NCBI GenBank assembly: GCA_029339195.1
Contig: JAPTJF010000361.1
Span: 1-64,000, forward strand
Source of the DNA: Micractinium sp. NFX-FRZ
Lineage: Eukaryota; Chlorophyta; Trebouxiophyceae; Chlorellales; Chlorellaceae
Direction of reading: 5' to 3'
DNA: 64,000 nucleotides
This document shows, in pieces, positions 1 through 11,890 of the stretch. Below the pieces are notes generated by a model. It saw only the letters and a list, made by a program, of their open reading frames with translations, had not been told where the DNA came from and made no database searches. Both the position numbers and the translations under genes were made by a program. How positions within the stretch are numbered: position 1 is the stretch's first letter; each line of letters starts with the position of its first letter.

Positions 1-60
1 GGGCTAGGGTGGCGCTAGGCAGGCTAGGCTGGGTTAGGGGTGCGCTAGGGGTGTGCTAGC
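1..60. repeat. Degenerate GCTAGG(G) repeats
   Basis: About seven spaced copies of CTAGG/TTAGGGG-like words occur in the first 60 bases, e.g. GCTAGGGT, GCTAGGC, GGTTAGGGG and GCTAGGGG. They resemble a decayed TTTAGGG-type array or a G-rich minisatellite. The array may continue left of the window. Confidence 0.45.
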
Positions 61-575
61 CCAGTTCAGTCCCCATAGTGCATGCATGCACCCACCAGCG
101 CTCACATCCCGCCCACCTGCGCTGTTCCACACTCGATGAAGCACTTTCCAGCACTCGAGCTAGATGGCCCACGCTCACCATATTATGGGAAAACAACTGC
201 TTGTTGTATCAATGCCGCTGCCGACCCGGCCTAAATTTAACCTATAAGCTCACAATCTGTATCAACGGCGGTAGTGTGTCTTGGAACCGAATGAAGAGTT
301 GCAAGGCCAAATGGGTGGTGCACCGGGCCGCAAGAAGAAGAAGAAGATTGCAGCCCGAAGGCGTGGGGTTGAGGAAGCCAACAGGAAATTAAGCCATAGG
401 CGCCAGTCAGCTACCACCAGTGCACCGGGCCGCAAGCTTCACGAGCGCGTGGCAGGCAGGCAGCCCAGCCTGGCTGCTGCCCACCCGCTTCGTCTTGTGT
501 GTGTGCTGGCCCTTGTGCGCTGTGCTGCTGGTCAGCAGGCGTTCTTGCACTGTAGATGGCAGCCACAAAACCCTG

Positions 576-580
576 TTACA
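576..580 (-). terminator. Candidate TGTAA poly(A) signal
   Basis: TTACA on the + strand reads TGTAA on the minus strand, about 300 nt beyond the stop codon at 882. TGTAA is the usual green-algal polyadenylation motif. A five-base match alone is weak evidence. Confidence 0.3.
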
Positions 581-881
581 GCAACAAAATGACCACAATG
601 ACAAAAATTGCCATTGCATGTCAACCCCTTCCCCAGGGCCCCATTCAGGTACTGTTGAAAAGTAAAGTGGGCATGTGCTTGGTGGCGCCGCTCACGCCAT
701 GCCGAGTCATGCCAGTTCACAGGCCCAGCTGCAGGTCTGTGGCCTCCACCACGGCTGCCTAGCTGGCAGCCCAGGCTGCTGGCTGCTCCACTCCGTGCAG
801 CCCCCCTGCCTTGGGAGTGCTCCCGCAGCTGCAGCGCCGCTGCCCCGCCCGCTCCAGTCACTGGCCCACACCTTGGTTGCT

Positions 882-3800
882 TCACTTGCTCCATGCCGGG
901 CGGCCATCGCCCTGGTAGCGCTCGGGGCGGCGCAGGCGGCGGGCAGCCACGCCGTGGAACACCTGCCGCAGCAGCAGGCAGCGGGGAGGGTGGGAGGGAG
1001 GTGGGCAATGTATGCACGCATGTTCCTCTTCACCTTATGTTGGGGGAGGGCATGTTGATGGGGGTTGGGGTGGCAGAGTAGCGGTGAGGCACGCTGGGCA
1101 GGTGGTGAGGGGCAGGGGATCATGAGTGGGGTCTTTGAGGAGGAGGTGACTTTCAACACACGCACAGAGATGGCCCGGCCCGGCCCACCAGGTGGGCTGG
1201 TGTGCAAGGCACGCGGCTGGGCCCGGCAGTTCTGTGAGGCTGCTGCAAGCAGGTAGGCACTGTCGAGCAGGCTCCCGCCCACTGGCTTGCCTTGAAGGGA
1301 CGGCCGCGCGCGTCAATGGCCACAGGCAGGGGCGGGGGCGGCTCACGGTAGAAGACAGGCCCATCCCCATGCATCTCATCCTGGCCGTACTGCTCCTCGT
1401 ACTGCTCCTCGTACTGCTCCTCGTACTGCCCCTGGTACTGCTGCTGCTGGTAGTACTGCTGCTGCTGCTGCTGGTGATGGTACATCTGCATCTGGGCAGC
1501 AGTTGCCGCCTGCTGCTGGTAGTGCAGCGCGGGCTGCTGCTCATCAAACATCTGCTGCGCCTGCTGGGCACCCTGGGCCGCGGCACCGGGAGGGGCAGGA
1601 CTGTAGCCCCACATCTGTTGCGCGGCCGCGGCATACTGTGCAGGCACACCGGCCTGGGGGCCCACCCAGTAGGCGGCAGCAGCCATCTGCTGCTGCTGTT
1701 CCTGCTGAGGGTAGCCGCCCTGGGGGCCACCGGCGCGCCAAGCGGGGGCAGCCCCAGGGGCGCGCTGGTGCGCCAGGCCTTGCCCCCGGCGGTTGGGAGC
1801 CACGGAGAAGCTGGCAGCGGAGTGCACTGCGGGGATGAGGCCCGCACCGTTCACCTGGTCCTGCGCAGGGGTGGGCGGGCAGTAGGCAGACAAGTGGGCA
1901 GGCGGGGTGGCAGGCGCGCGGCAGGCAGAGAATTACCTGCCCCAACCATGGCACTTCGAAACTTGCGCCGTTGCTCCCAGCCAGCGCCACATCCCCATGC
2001 AAGCAGGCCCAGCCCCTCACCATCTGGTGCAGCGGCGGCAGCTTGGCTCCCTCGTACGGCGGCCAGCTGGCAGCCACGTCATACTGCTCCTGCTGCTGCA
2101 CCTTCTGCTGGAAGGTGCTGCCCTTGGGCCCCTCCTCCGCCCGAATGCCATCAGCATAGGGGTGCTGCTGCTCCTCAGCTGGCTCGGCCTCAGAACCCTC
2201 CTCCTGCTGTCCACCCTCGCCCTCCTCGCCACCACTGGCAGGCGGCTCAGAGCCGTCTGCGCCACCCTCCTTCCCAGCGGCCTCCTGCTCCCCCTGCACC
2301 TCGCCGGCTGTCTGGCCGTGCACAGCATGCTGGTATCCATCCTCCTCCGGCGCACCCATCTGGTGTGGCTGGGCATAGGGACCTGCCATGAAGGCGCCCG
2401 GTGGCGCCACCGCCATGCCACCTGGCACCAGGTAGGCCATGCCAGCCTGGGGCCCCATGGGCACAGGCACAGGCACCATCCAGCCAGCGGGGGCGCCCAT
2501 GGGCGCCAGCTGGGCGGCGGGGCCCTGCATGCGCGTGCCCCAGTGAAGCAGCGTGCCGGGCGCGGCGTCGCCCATGGCTGGGAAGGAGGCGGCCGGCATG
2601 CCCGCCCCACGCAGCTGCATCGGCACGCCCCCAGGCATCAGGGCGGCCGGCGGCGGCGCCGTCATCAACACCTTGGCGCCGCTTCTGGCGCTGCTGGCGC
2701 TGTGGTGCCGCGGCAGCATCCCCGGGTTGGGGCCGGCAGCACCCAGGATCTCGTTCATGCTGGGCTTGCTGAGCCGGCGAGGCCTGGCTCCTGCGCCTGC
2801 ACCCAGTCAAGAGGGAAAAATTTAGACAGCCGGGTGGGAGGGGTTGAGTAAAAGCTGGAACAGCTGTTCACGAACACGATGGGTCTTGTGCAGGAAACAC
2901 ATCTACTGGCAGTGCAGGCTCAAATCCACTTCTCAGGGCCCACACGCAAAGCTTCCCAGGCAACAACAGCCCTGCCAATCACCTCCGGTGCCGGCGGATG
3001 CAGTGCGGGTGAGCGGCGCCATCCTGCCGGAGTGTGTCGGGCTGCGCACAGGGGCGCTGGTGGCCCCAGCGGCCGCTGCACCAGCGGGGCTGCGAGCTGG
3101 CAGCTGCGCCATGCGCTGGCGATGGGTGGGCGAGTGCAGGGCGCCGGTGCGGGCCGGCGGGCTGCCCAGCAGGGGCGAGCCGGCTGCAGGGGCAGCCAGC
3201 ACCGCCGGGGAGGCGGAAGCGGGGGTCGGCCCAGCCAGCTTCCTGATGTGCGGGCTCACAGCCTTCTTGGGTGCTGGAGACCACTTGAGCAGCGGCGCGG
3301 CGGTGGCGGAGGCCGCCGCTGCCGTGGGCCCAGCAGGAAGCTCTGCGGTGGCGATGGGAGGCTGGAACTCCACTGCCTCGACAGCTGGCTCTTCAGCAAC
3401 AGCTGACAGCTGTGCTGCAGAACCCATCAGCACAGCCACGTTGCCCACCTCTGGCTCCAGGCTGGCTGCCGCACCGGGGCTGCCGACGGCACTGTCAGCC
3501 CCGCTGACGGGCCCGCTGGCGGCCCCCTCCCGCTCCCCGTGAAGCTGCTGCTCCGAAAGCACCGCCAGCAGCTTGGCAGACACCTCCCGCTGCAGGGCCT
3601 GGCTGTAGGCCTCGGCCGCTGAGGCGTCCCCGCTGGCCGCCAGCCCCGCCAGGTCAGCGCTGGCCAGCGCAGCGGGCACAGCACAGCCCAGCGCCAGCGC
3701 AGCGCTCCCTGGGTCGCCCTCCTCTGCCGCCTGCTCAACCACAGGGCTGCCCTCCTCTGGCGGCTCCTCCATGACAGGGCCGCCTCCCTCCTGCCCTTCC

Positions 3801-5430
3801 TCCTGGGGCACCTCCTCTGCAGCTGCCAGCTCAGCCGCCTGCGTCTCCTCTGCTGCCAGCAGCTCAGCTGCCTGGGGCTGGCAGGCCGGCTGTGGTGCTG
3901 CCTCCTGCTCCTCTGGCGCAGCCTGGCTGCCCTCCACTGCATCCTCCTCTGGCGCTGCAGGCACCTGCTCGCCGCCCTCTGTCAGTGCCACAGCCACATG
4001 CTCCTCCTGCTGGGCAGCGTGCGCTGCAGCGCCCTCAGCAGGAGCCTCCTCCTCCACTGCCAGCTCACCGGCAGCTGCGCTCATCGGGGCTGCCAGAACC
4101 GCCGGCTCAGGGCTGCCGCCAACCAGGACCTCCTCGTCAGAAGCAGGAGGCTCAACCAGTGCGCTGTCGGTAGCGGCAGCCTCCTCTGCGGCAGCTGCGG
4201 GCTCCTCATCAGGCTCAGCGGGTTCAGCATCCACAGCAGGCTCAGCAGCCGCAGCAGGCTCAGCAGCCCCATCGTCTGCGGCAGGCTCAGCAGGCTCAGC
4301 AGCCTCGGCAGGAGCGGCGGCAGTGGTCTCCTCGGCGGTCTCCCCGGGAGCTGCAGCCTCCTCTGCTCGAGCTGCGGCCGCCTCATTGTCGGCAGCCACG
4401 GCACGCTCAGCAGCGGCAGCGCCCTCGGCAGCTGCAGCCATGGAAGCGTCCTGGGCAGGCTCGGCAGCAGCACCCTCATCAAACGCAGCCTCCACTGCCG
4501 GGCTGGCAGGCGCTGCAGGCTGCTCGTCCACAGCGTCACTGCTTGCAGCCTCCTGCGGCGCCGCTACTGCTGCAGCGCTGGTCTCCTCTGGCGCCGCCTG
4601 GCCGTCTGTTGAGGCCTCCTCCTGCTCAGCAGCGCTGCCAGCTGGCGGGGCATCCACGGCCGACAGCTCAGCCACCACTTCTGCACAGGAGTGATGTTTC
4701 AGAAATCGTAAGGTAAGTTGTGACCCCTGAAACAATCATAGGGCGTGGCTGCCGGAGCAGGCGCATTCCTCAGTACCACCCCTGCCCAAGGCAGACAGGG
4801 CAGGCTGGCAGGGCCTGAGATCAAGAGCGATCAGCTGTGCACCGCCTCACCTGACTGTGCCGGCGGCTCCTCGTCGGCCTGCTCCGTGATCTCGGCGGCT
4901 GGCGCCAGCGCGGCACCGCTGGACTCCTCCTGTACGGCAGCCGCCTCACTGGGCACAGCCACCTCTGCCACAGCGGCCAGCACCGTGTCGGCAGCGTCAA
5001 GCGCCGCCTCCTCCTGCTCAGCCTGGGTCTGTGGCTCAGTGTTCACAGGCTGGGTCTCCTGCTCTTGCTCAGGGGCTGCCTCCTCTGGCAGCTCAGCAGC
5101 ACCCACCACCGCAGCCGCTGGCTCAAGGTCTGCCGCTGCCTCTGCTGCCAGCTCTGCCGCAGGCGCCGCCTGCTCTGCCGGCTCCACTGGTGCCAGCTCA
5201 TCCACTGCTGCCGTTTGCCCGGCAACCTGTAGGTCCTGCAGCCCCAGCTGAGCGAACACGTCGGCCACCATGGTGGCAGCGGCTGCGGCCACCTGCGCCT
5301 CGCGCACGTCCGCGTCAGGCGCCGGCGCCGCCTCGCCGTCGGTTGGCGGGGGCAATGCCGCGCCGGGCTCCCACACGGGCTGTGGAGACCCGGCTTGGGC
5401 TTCCGTGCTGAATGGCCTGCCGGCGGGCAT
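882..5430 (-). CDS. Large low-complexity protein (Ala/Glu-rich N-half, Pro/Met/Gln-rich C-half), function unknown
   Basis: I rebuilt five exons (minus strand): 5430-4851, 4680-2983, 2796-2021, 1860-1291 and 962-882. Phases agree throughout and give 1,234 aa. The first intron joins QS to EVVAEL; the second joins AGTG to GAGARP. The last intron has a GC donor (AAG|GCAAGC at 1290), after which the frame closes with a basic tail ending RPAWSK and a stop. Residues 1-560 are almost entirely Ala, Glu, Pro and Val (disordered, acidic). Residues near 700-780 carry Ser-Pro motifs (SPTH twice) and basic patches. The C-terminal third is Met/Pro/Gly-rich, then Gln/Tyr-rich with a YEEQ repeat (three to four copies near 1391-1430). 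There are no membrane segments and no catalytic motif. I do not recognise a family. The composition suggests an intrinsically disordered scaffold or RNA-binding condensate protein, which is inference. The start is the first Met of the open frame; an upstream exon is possible. Confidence 0.72.
1388..1455 (-). repeat. 12-bp coding microsatellite (YEEQ) and CAG runs
   Basis: GTACTGCTCCTC is repeated in tandem, in frame, in the fourth exon of the minus-strand gene. It encodes Tyr-Glu-Glu-Gln units and is followed by CTG/CAG runs encoding poly-Gln. The length is probably variable between strains. Confidence 0.8.
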
Positions 5431-6199
5431 TCGGCCGCCAGTCGCCGGTCGCGCCAGTCGCCGGTCGCGCCAGTCAACCCCAATGCAGCGGGCTCTGCGG
5501 GGCGTTCAAGCTCTCATCTGTCCGGAAAACGGCGAAATGGCAAAAGAAACATGACGCAGGTGACGCACACGCTGTCCTGTGGAGGCAGCATTCCTCCCCA
5601 GGCTGGCAGTGCCGCCAGCGGGGACATGGCGGCAGAGCCGCCGCGCCCATTGTGCTGCTTGCTGGTGCTTGCAATGGAACAAAACAAATCGCCGACTTTA
5701 CAGGCACACATTCAGCACCACATGCAGAGGTGCGAGGGGGAGGGGGCATATCCCTCCTTGGAGGCTGGCTCGCCGCCCGCATCTGCAGACGAGCCGGCGG
5801 GCGGCGTCCCGTCACGACAAGCCCCCCGGGCACGCCCAGCTGAAGGTTTCCATACTTTACATGAGCCGTAATTAAACACCACTAATCAATATTTTGCCAT
5901 GACATAGCCAAGAAGTAGAACCAAGCCCAGCTGTCGGTGCTGTATGTCCCGGCGCCCTTGCCCAGCCCCGCCTTTACCCGCCTAGCCCCATCTCACCGGC
6001 ACGCCCATCATTACCCTCCTCCCGGGCAATACACACGCCCTTTATATTAATGAACACAACCAGCCAGCGGCAATTCGATTTCTTACGTATACATGGAGCA
6101 ACATGGCTGGACATGTATCATGTTGACATGGAAGCTTGTTGACATGGTGTCGACATTTCACCATGTTCGCTCCATGTCTGAGGTTGACATGGGCCTGAC
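5431..6199. promoter_or_regulatory. Divergent intergenic region between the low-complexity gene and the lipase
   Basis: About 770 bp separate the minus-strand start at 5430 from the first lipase coding sequence. A 10-bp direct repeat (GTCGCCGGTC) at about 5440-5470 sits just upstream of the minus-strand start. The stretch 5870-6060 is relatively AT-rich. No further gene is supported, but missing 5' exons of the lipase could lie here. Confidence 0.4.
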
Positions 6200-6236
6200 A
6201 TGAAGCATGTTGACATGTGCCACGCTGACATGGCGC
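6093..6236. repeat. Clustered TTGACATG words
   Basis: Six copies of (T/C)TGACATG lie at irregular 12-45 bp spacing (starting near 6123, 6139, 6184, 6196, 6210 and 6225), with relatives GGACATG near 6109 and TCGACAT near 6149. The cluster sits just before or across the presumed start of the lipase gene. It may be a decayed minisatellite or an array of binding sites. Confidence 0.7.
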
Positions 6237-9200
6237 AGGTGGGCTCCATCCTTCTCACGCACACAAACGCACACGGCAGGGGGGGGGGGGGGAGACGCCC
6301 TGTTCACGTCCCTGTCCGCATCCTCTGCCCAGATTCTGCACGACAACAAGACAAACGCCGACGCTGTGGCGGCTTGGGACGAGGCCACCCAGACCGCCCT
6401 GTTCCTGTTCAAGTACACCGAGGAGAAGAGGGACTGGCTCGTCGATGCCAACTCAGTCCAGGTCAGCACGGGCATGCTGAGCTGGCAGCATGGCCGAGCT
6501 GGCGGCACGGCTGGTATAAGACTGGGCGTCTGGCTGGCAGAGAGAGGCCAGCTGGTTGCTGCCGTCTTGACCGGGCTCCTGCTGCCTGTGTGCGGCCCCC
6601 TGCTGTGAAGCCCCATCGCAGCCTGGTATGGGCCAGAAGGTGCCAGCTGCCTGCCTGCCTGATCAGCCTTGACTGACCGAGTGGCTTGCCCACCTTCCTT
6701 TGCCCAACCTGGCCGCCCGCCAACCCTCCCGCACGCCTGCCGGCAGGTCGGAGGATTTGTGGAGTCGGTTGAGGCTCTTGTGCCGGGCAGCGCGGAGGCC
6801 CTGAGCTTGACTACGGTGAGTCTGGGGGGCCAGCGGCTGCATTACAATAAATCAATTACATTGCATTGCAGTTGGGCCACCCGAGCTCCTGCAGACACAG
6901 AAGCTTTCGCACCCAAGCGCCTGCATGCCCCCCTGTGTCATTTCCTTTGCCCGCCGTCGGCAGGCAACACTTGCGGTGCCTCTCCTGGCTGGTCGGCGGC
7001 GTGCTGTCACCTGGGGGGGTAGTGCTGAGCACGTACACTATTTGGTACCGAACACGCTCGAGTCAGTACAGAAATCGTACAAAAATACAGTACAGAAACT
7101 CCAAACTATGCCTGCCACGCCCCTGCCCTGCAGCTGGTTGATGACGTCCAGATTCACGCCGGCTTCCTCAACCAGTTTGAGTCCCTGGCCATCTCCCTTG
7201 AGACAGGTGGGGATGGGTGCTGGGCCAGCATATCGTTTTTGATGGGGCAGGCAGAAGCAGGCGCCGGCCAATGGGCCATCCCCGGTGGCTCAGGTGGGGA
7301 CAGGTGCCAGCCAAGTGCCCAAAGGCAGATCAGCGGGCGCGTGCCTCTCCATCTTCCCCAGGCAGCCGTCCTCCCGCCCCTCCCCCAACACACCTGCTGC
7401 CTTCAAGCTACTGTCCCGCCGCCCCTCCCCCACACCTGCTTTCCCTCCCCACACTGCTCTCCTACCCCGGCAGAAGCCGAGAACATCACCGCCGCGCTCT
7501 ACTCACTCAACGGCGGCAAGACCCCACGCCGCGTGGCCTGCAGCGGCTTCAGGTAAGAGCAGCCCCTCCCTCCCATTGCACGGGCGCACAGCCAGCGCAG
7601 GCGGACCTCTGCCAGCTGGCACTTGCACACTTGCAGCCACCCGCCTGGGTCGCTGCACGATCAGCCCAGCCGGCTAGTCAGCAAACACCACACAGTGCGC
7701 TGCGCTGTGTGCGCCCCCCACTCACCGGAGCCCCCCTGCGGCTGCAGCCTGGGCGCCGCCCTGAGCGAGCTGTGCGGGATGTGGGCCTCCATCATGTGGC
7801 CGGGGGCGGACATTTTGGTGGCCAATCAGGTGAGAGAACAAGGTTGGGCCTGGCAGCACGGCTGGGGGAGGGAGCTGGAGCAAGGGTGTGAGGGTCAGGG
7901 AATGCATGTATGCTGGGTAGCACCAGATAGCACGGCAGGCGGGCAGCGCCGCCTGGCGCGCTCGCCATATCGGCAGCAGCAGCAGGGTGGGGGCATGCCA
8001 GCAGCCCAGTGCACGCTGGCTCTGTGCTGTGCTGCGCTGCACTATGTTCACGATGTGCCAACGTCAAGCTGTGTTGTGCTGTGCAGGGCGGGCCCATTCC
8101 TGGCAACGAGGATTGGAAGCTGCTGTTTGAGGCCACTGTGGGGCGTGCATACAAGTGAGCCTGGTGTGGCTTGCCTGGCAGGGCTTCTGCTGTTTCCCAG
8201 CAAGCGCTGTGCTTTCGCTGCCACTGCCGCCGCTGTTCCTGCTGCCACTGCCGCCGCTGTTGCTGTTGCCACTGCCGCCGCCGCTGCTGCTGCTGCCGCT
8301 GCCAGTGGGGTTATGCGCCGCTCCTGCTGGATCCCTCCGCCTGCCGCGTGCCTTCCTAGCTCGACGGCTGCCGTGCCCTGGCGGGGAGAGGAGCGGGCAC
8401 CCCTTCCCAGGCCGTGCCGCCACTGCCCGCCGTGCGCCACTGCGGCCACCACAGGCTGGCGCCTCTACCCCGGGCCCGGCCGCTCCCAGCACTGCTCGCT
8501 TCACGTGACAATGCGTTGTACTGCTCCGGCTTGCAGGTACGTGTACCGCATGGATCTGGTGCCCTCAGGTAAGCATGCACAGCATGTGATGGCTCTGCCT
8601 GGCATCCATGAAGCCTTCATGAGTGAAGTGTGCTAGTTGGCAGTCATTCTCATGCATGCACCTGCGCAGCTGCATCTGCCTCCTGGGAATGGCGTGAGAG
8701 CGGCACCCTGCCCCCAGCGTGCACTCTAACCTCACACCACCGCTCTTCATCCTTGCGAGCTCGGCAGCCCTGCTTTCCCTGGTCCCCAGTCCCTCATTCC
8801 CCCCTGCCGCCCTTTACCCTTCAGACAACCCGCGGGGCCCCGGCTTCCCTCCCTTCCTCCGTTTCGCAGTTGCCCCGTTTTCCTGGTACAAGCGTGTACC
8901 TGCAAGCATCTGGATCAACGGCACCACCGCCCTCCTGCAGGCAAGTGATCATCACTGCTAATAAGGTTCAACGTAAAACCACCGATGACGCTTGCTCTGC
9001 ATCCCAGCCAGCATTCAGTGCAGGAGCGCCGACGTGGCCTGCAGACAAAAGCAGACATCTGAATGCGCTTGGGGTGCTGGTAGCGCATATGTGCTGCTCC
9101 AGTGGGAAACAGGAACTGCCGCTGCTGGTGCTGCTGTTGCTGCTGCAAACACCTGGGTGTGCACGCCGTCTCCCATCCGTCTCCCAGCCCAACGACCGCG

Positions 9201-9999
9201 GCCAGTTCGTGTGGGTGTTGGTGCCGGTGCCCCGGCGCGAGGCCCTCGGGAAGGCCGTGCGCGAGTACGCGCCGCTGGCGGCCACCAAGGCGGCCGCCAT
9301 GGCCAGCCGCCGCATCTACCAGAGCCTGCTGCCGGGCCACAACTACGGATGCACGCGCGCAACAGGTGGCCAGTCTGTGGGTCGGCACCACATCGCTGAG
9401 CTGCCCTTGCTCCCCTCCCTGCCTCACACAGTGTTGGCTCTCTCCCTCCCGCTCCCCCACCCCACGCTACAATCACCGCTGGACCTCCCCCTCCCTCCTG
9501 CCTCCCTCCTTGCCTTACACGCAACTGGCCCCTCTCCCCGTGCCCTTCACTCCCCTGCCACCCCCTTTGCAGGACCGCCCGTACTGGAGCTTCCTGGACG
9601 AGAGCTGGAACGACCACACCTGTGAGCCAACTGCTTGCCAGGGCTCAGCAGCTGCCTGGTAGCTGCCAAGCAGCAAGCAGACCTCAGCGGCCACCCAGCC
9701 TTGCCTGCCCGCTCAACTGCATACTGCCTGACTGCCCGGGCTTCCCCCCCATCCCCGCCCGCCCCAAACGCATGCACACATGCACACCCAGTGGCAAATG
9801 CAGACAACTGCCTGGCTGCTAGCGGTAGGCAGCGCTGTGCCCCAAGCGCACGCGCCTCCTTGGGCATATGTCGTCTTCCTCCTGTCCTCCCGCTAACCCC
9901 CCATTTGCCCTCTCCTTCTACTCACGCACACACACAGGCGACACGTGGCTCAATCCTGAGAACAACGAGACCATCATTGGCTACGTCCCCAGGCTGTGA
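6200..9999 (+). CDS. Class 3-type lipase (alpha/beta hydrolase), multi-exon; 5' end uncertain
   Basis: Supported exons: 6333-6461, 6747-6815, 7134-7206, 7474-7552, 7748-7829, 8087-8154, 8537-8568, 8825-8940, 9188-9376, 9573-9621 and 9938-9999 (TGA), about 315 aa. The nucleophile elbow GFSLG is assembled across the 7552/7748 junction. It is followed by GPIPGNEDW, matching the family's SPRVGN-type segment. A later MDLVP segment is a candidate for the catalytic Asp and WNDHT for the His. The early segment IHAGFLNQFESL matches the lid-side HxGF region of lipase_3 proteins. The intron after 8940 uses a GC donor (CAG|GCAAGT). The 9376 donor is chosen so that DRPYWSF follows in frame; another donor at 9366 breaks it. 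For the start I propose a short exon 6200-6238 (ends MAQ) inside the TTGACATG cluster; this is weak. Probable role: acylglycerol or galactolipid hydrolysis. No signal or transit peptide can be assigned while the N-terminus is open. Confidence 0.75.
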
Positions 10000-10452
10000 G
10001 TTGAACCAAACGTCCAGCTTCTCTGTGTGTTAGGCCTCCCTGCTGCTGGTGTTTGCAGCGTGCCGGCACCAGCGCTTATGAAGGTGCATGAACCATGCCA
10101 ACATGTGTGGCAGTGGCGCAGCAGCAGCGGCAGGCACGAGGTGCATGCTGTGACCACGTGGCCCGCACCCCCCATATGGCCCTTGCATGCGCGCAGCCAG
10201 AACATCAAGCGGCCGTCCATCCCTTTGTGAGCAGCCCGCAGGGCGTTCTCTGCAAGTTGCGCAACGGCTCCCAGCATGTGTGCACCATGTTGATAGCACC
10301 GTTTTTACGCATCCTGCTCACCTGCTGCCGACCCCACCGCGCCCGCCTCCACTTGACTGACAGCCTCTCGCGCCACCTGCGGCTGCTGTGCTGCCTGCCA
10401 TGCAGCCGCCTGCTGGGGCTGGCATGCCTGGTGTGCAGCCTCCTGCAGCTGC

Positions 10453-10457
10453 TGTAA
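10453..10457 (+). terminator. Candidate TGTAA poly(A) signal of the lipase gene
   Basis: This is the first TGTAA downstream of the lipase stop codon at 9999, about 450 nt away. It fits the green-algal poly(A) consensus, but nothing else confirms its use. Confidence 0.3.
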
Positions 10458-11850
10458 CTCCCTCTGCATCCCAGTCCTCCAGATGGGCAGGACGAGTGGC
10501 AATTGAGCAAGGCGGGACAGAGCTGTGTTGTTTCTGTTGTCGCTGCCTGCGCACCCACCTGGCTCAGTGAATGCATCCAAGCCAATCCTGGGCTGCCCGC
10601 GTGCCGCCTGGCACCCGTGGCATTTTCAAGCTGCAGGCGAGCCCCCCCTGGACCCCAGCTGCCCCTGTTGACACGTATTACCCACCTCTACGGCAGCCAG
10701 CTTAACTTGCAGCTCCTCAATCTCCATATCACGCTCGCTGATCTCCCCAGCCGTCCCAACCGGGATGTGGGGTGCTACCTAGCTGACTGAGTCGCACCCG
10801 CTGGGGGGGCTCCAATTGCAGTTATAGAGATAGATGCTGACCGAAGGGGACCGGAAACTCGGCTTACAGCGCGGGGCTGCGCCCTCGGCTGCGCCCTTTG
10901 AAAATGGATGCTGCCGGATGAGACAACAAGTATGTGAGGTCAATCAGTAGCCAGGGCGCCTGGTCCTGACAATCATTTCCCTGCCCTGACACAAACGGCG
11001 CCAGCGTGGCGGCAGTTGGCGGCAGCAGCGGCGCCCCTAGCGGCGCATCGAGTGAAATAATAACGAGATGCCCAGCACCACAAATTTCCTCTTCAAGTGT
11101 GTTCCCCCCGAAACCTGCCTCTCCACAGCTGCCGCCTGGGCGCCATCCGCCAGCCTCTTGCCGTTGGCGCCGGCAAACGTCGTGCTCAAATGTGTTGCAG
11201 GCCGAGTTGCAGGGCATCTCTCGGGGGAGCAGTGGCTATCCGGCCAGGGGCCGGTGCAGGGATGAGTTGCCGCGGCGGCCAGCCGCTTCTGCTTGAGGCG
11301 CCATTGTTGGTAACGTGTGCCGATTGAGATGTGTGTGTAGGTGCTTGACGCCCTGGGTGCCCTGACATGAGGTGATCGCGACAGCGGCATGAGGTGGGTG
11401 CTGAGCGGCAGCATGTGTTGAATGATGGCCACTGAGGATTCTCCGCCTGCACGTGGCTTCGTGGCGGGTGCACCTGCCCCAAATTCCACCGCTGTGAATG
11501 GCTCGCAATTCCAGGGGAAGGTACTACCTGTAAGAATCATGGGCCATTGTGGAATGGTGAGTGAAGAGTTCCAATTCCGATCAGCCTAGCAAACAGGCAT
11601 CTGACAGCTTCCACGTCGGCCAAAACGATAGGGGCCCGGTGGCTGAAGTGCGGGGCGACCAGCGGGGAGGTCAACCGAGGGGCGGTGACAGTGGCGACAG
11701 ATGATACTGCAGGCGTTTGAGGTGCAACTGATAATCACTCTGCACTTGACAGTGATGCTGTTTGTGTGCATCAACGCCCTGCACATGGGGTACCCCCAGT
11801 CAACAGCCCCACCTCATCACACCTGTGGAGTACCCAGGCAGCGGCGGGCG

Positions 11851-11890
11851 CTGACCAGTGAGGGCTGCCACTGACCAGTGAGGGCTGCCA
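11851..11890. repeat. Perfect 20-bp tandem duplication
   Basis: Two identical adjacent copies of a 20-mer (CTGACCAGTGAGGGCTGCCA) lie upstream of the PEPCK gene. They could be a simple slippage product or a duplicated regulatory element. Confidence 0.9.

Larger units (their letters stand above)
1..881. other. Left-edge non-coding region and 3' flank of the low-complexity gene
   Basis: I see no convincing complete gene here. A short motif (GTGCACCGGGCCGCAAG) occurs twice, near 317 and 420. The first copy is followed by a Lys-rich coding-like stretch (281-400, + strand), but no gene structure can be built around it. The 3' UTR of the minus-strand gene ending at 882 probably covers the right part. 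Confidence 0.5.

Noticed and set aside
1180..1300. Apparent frameshift at the end of the low-complexity gene (another frame reads KPVGGSLLDSAYLLAAASQN)
   Set aside because: A GC-AG intron from 1290 to 963 joins FK to VFHGVAARRLRRPERYQ in phase and ends in a stop, so no frameshift is needed. The alternative frame is then intronic.
3771..4694. 307-aa plus-strand Ser/Ala-rich open frame
   Set aside because: It is the exact antisense of the Ala/Glu-rich exon of the minus-strand gene. GC-rich low-complexity exons give long shadow frames.
9361..9376. Lipase donor at 9366 (ACAG|GTGG)
   Set aside because: It would shift the next exon to the frame GPPVLELPG instead of the lipase-like DRPYWSFLDESW. 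The GTGGGT donor at 9377 keeps the frame.
10864..11540. Minus-strand open frames of 117 and 167 aa upstream of PEPCK
   Set aside because: They overlap each other in different frames, lack motifs and have no clear splice partners. They are kept only as a remark in the intergenic entry.
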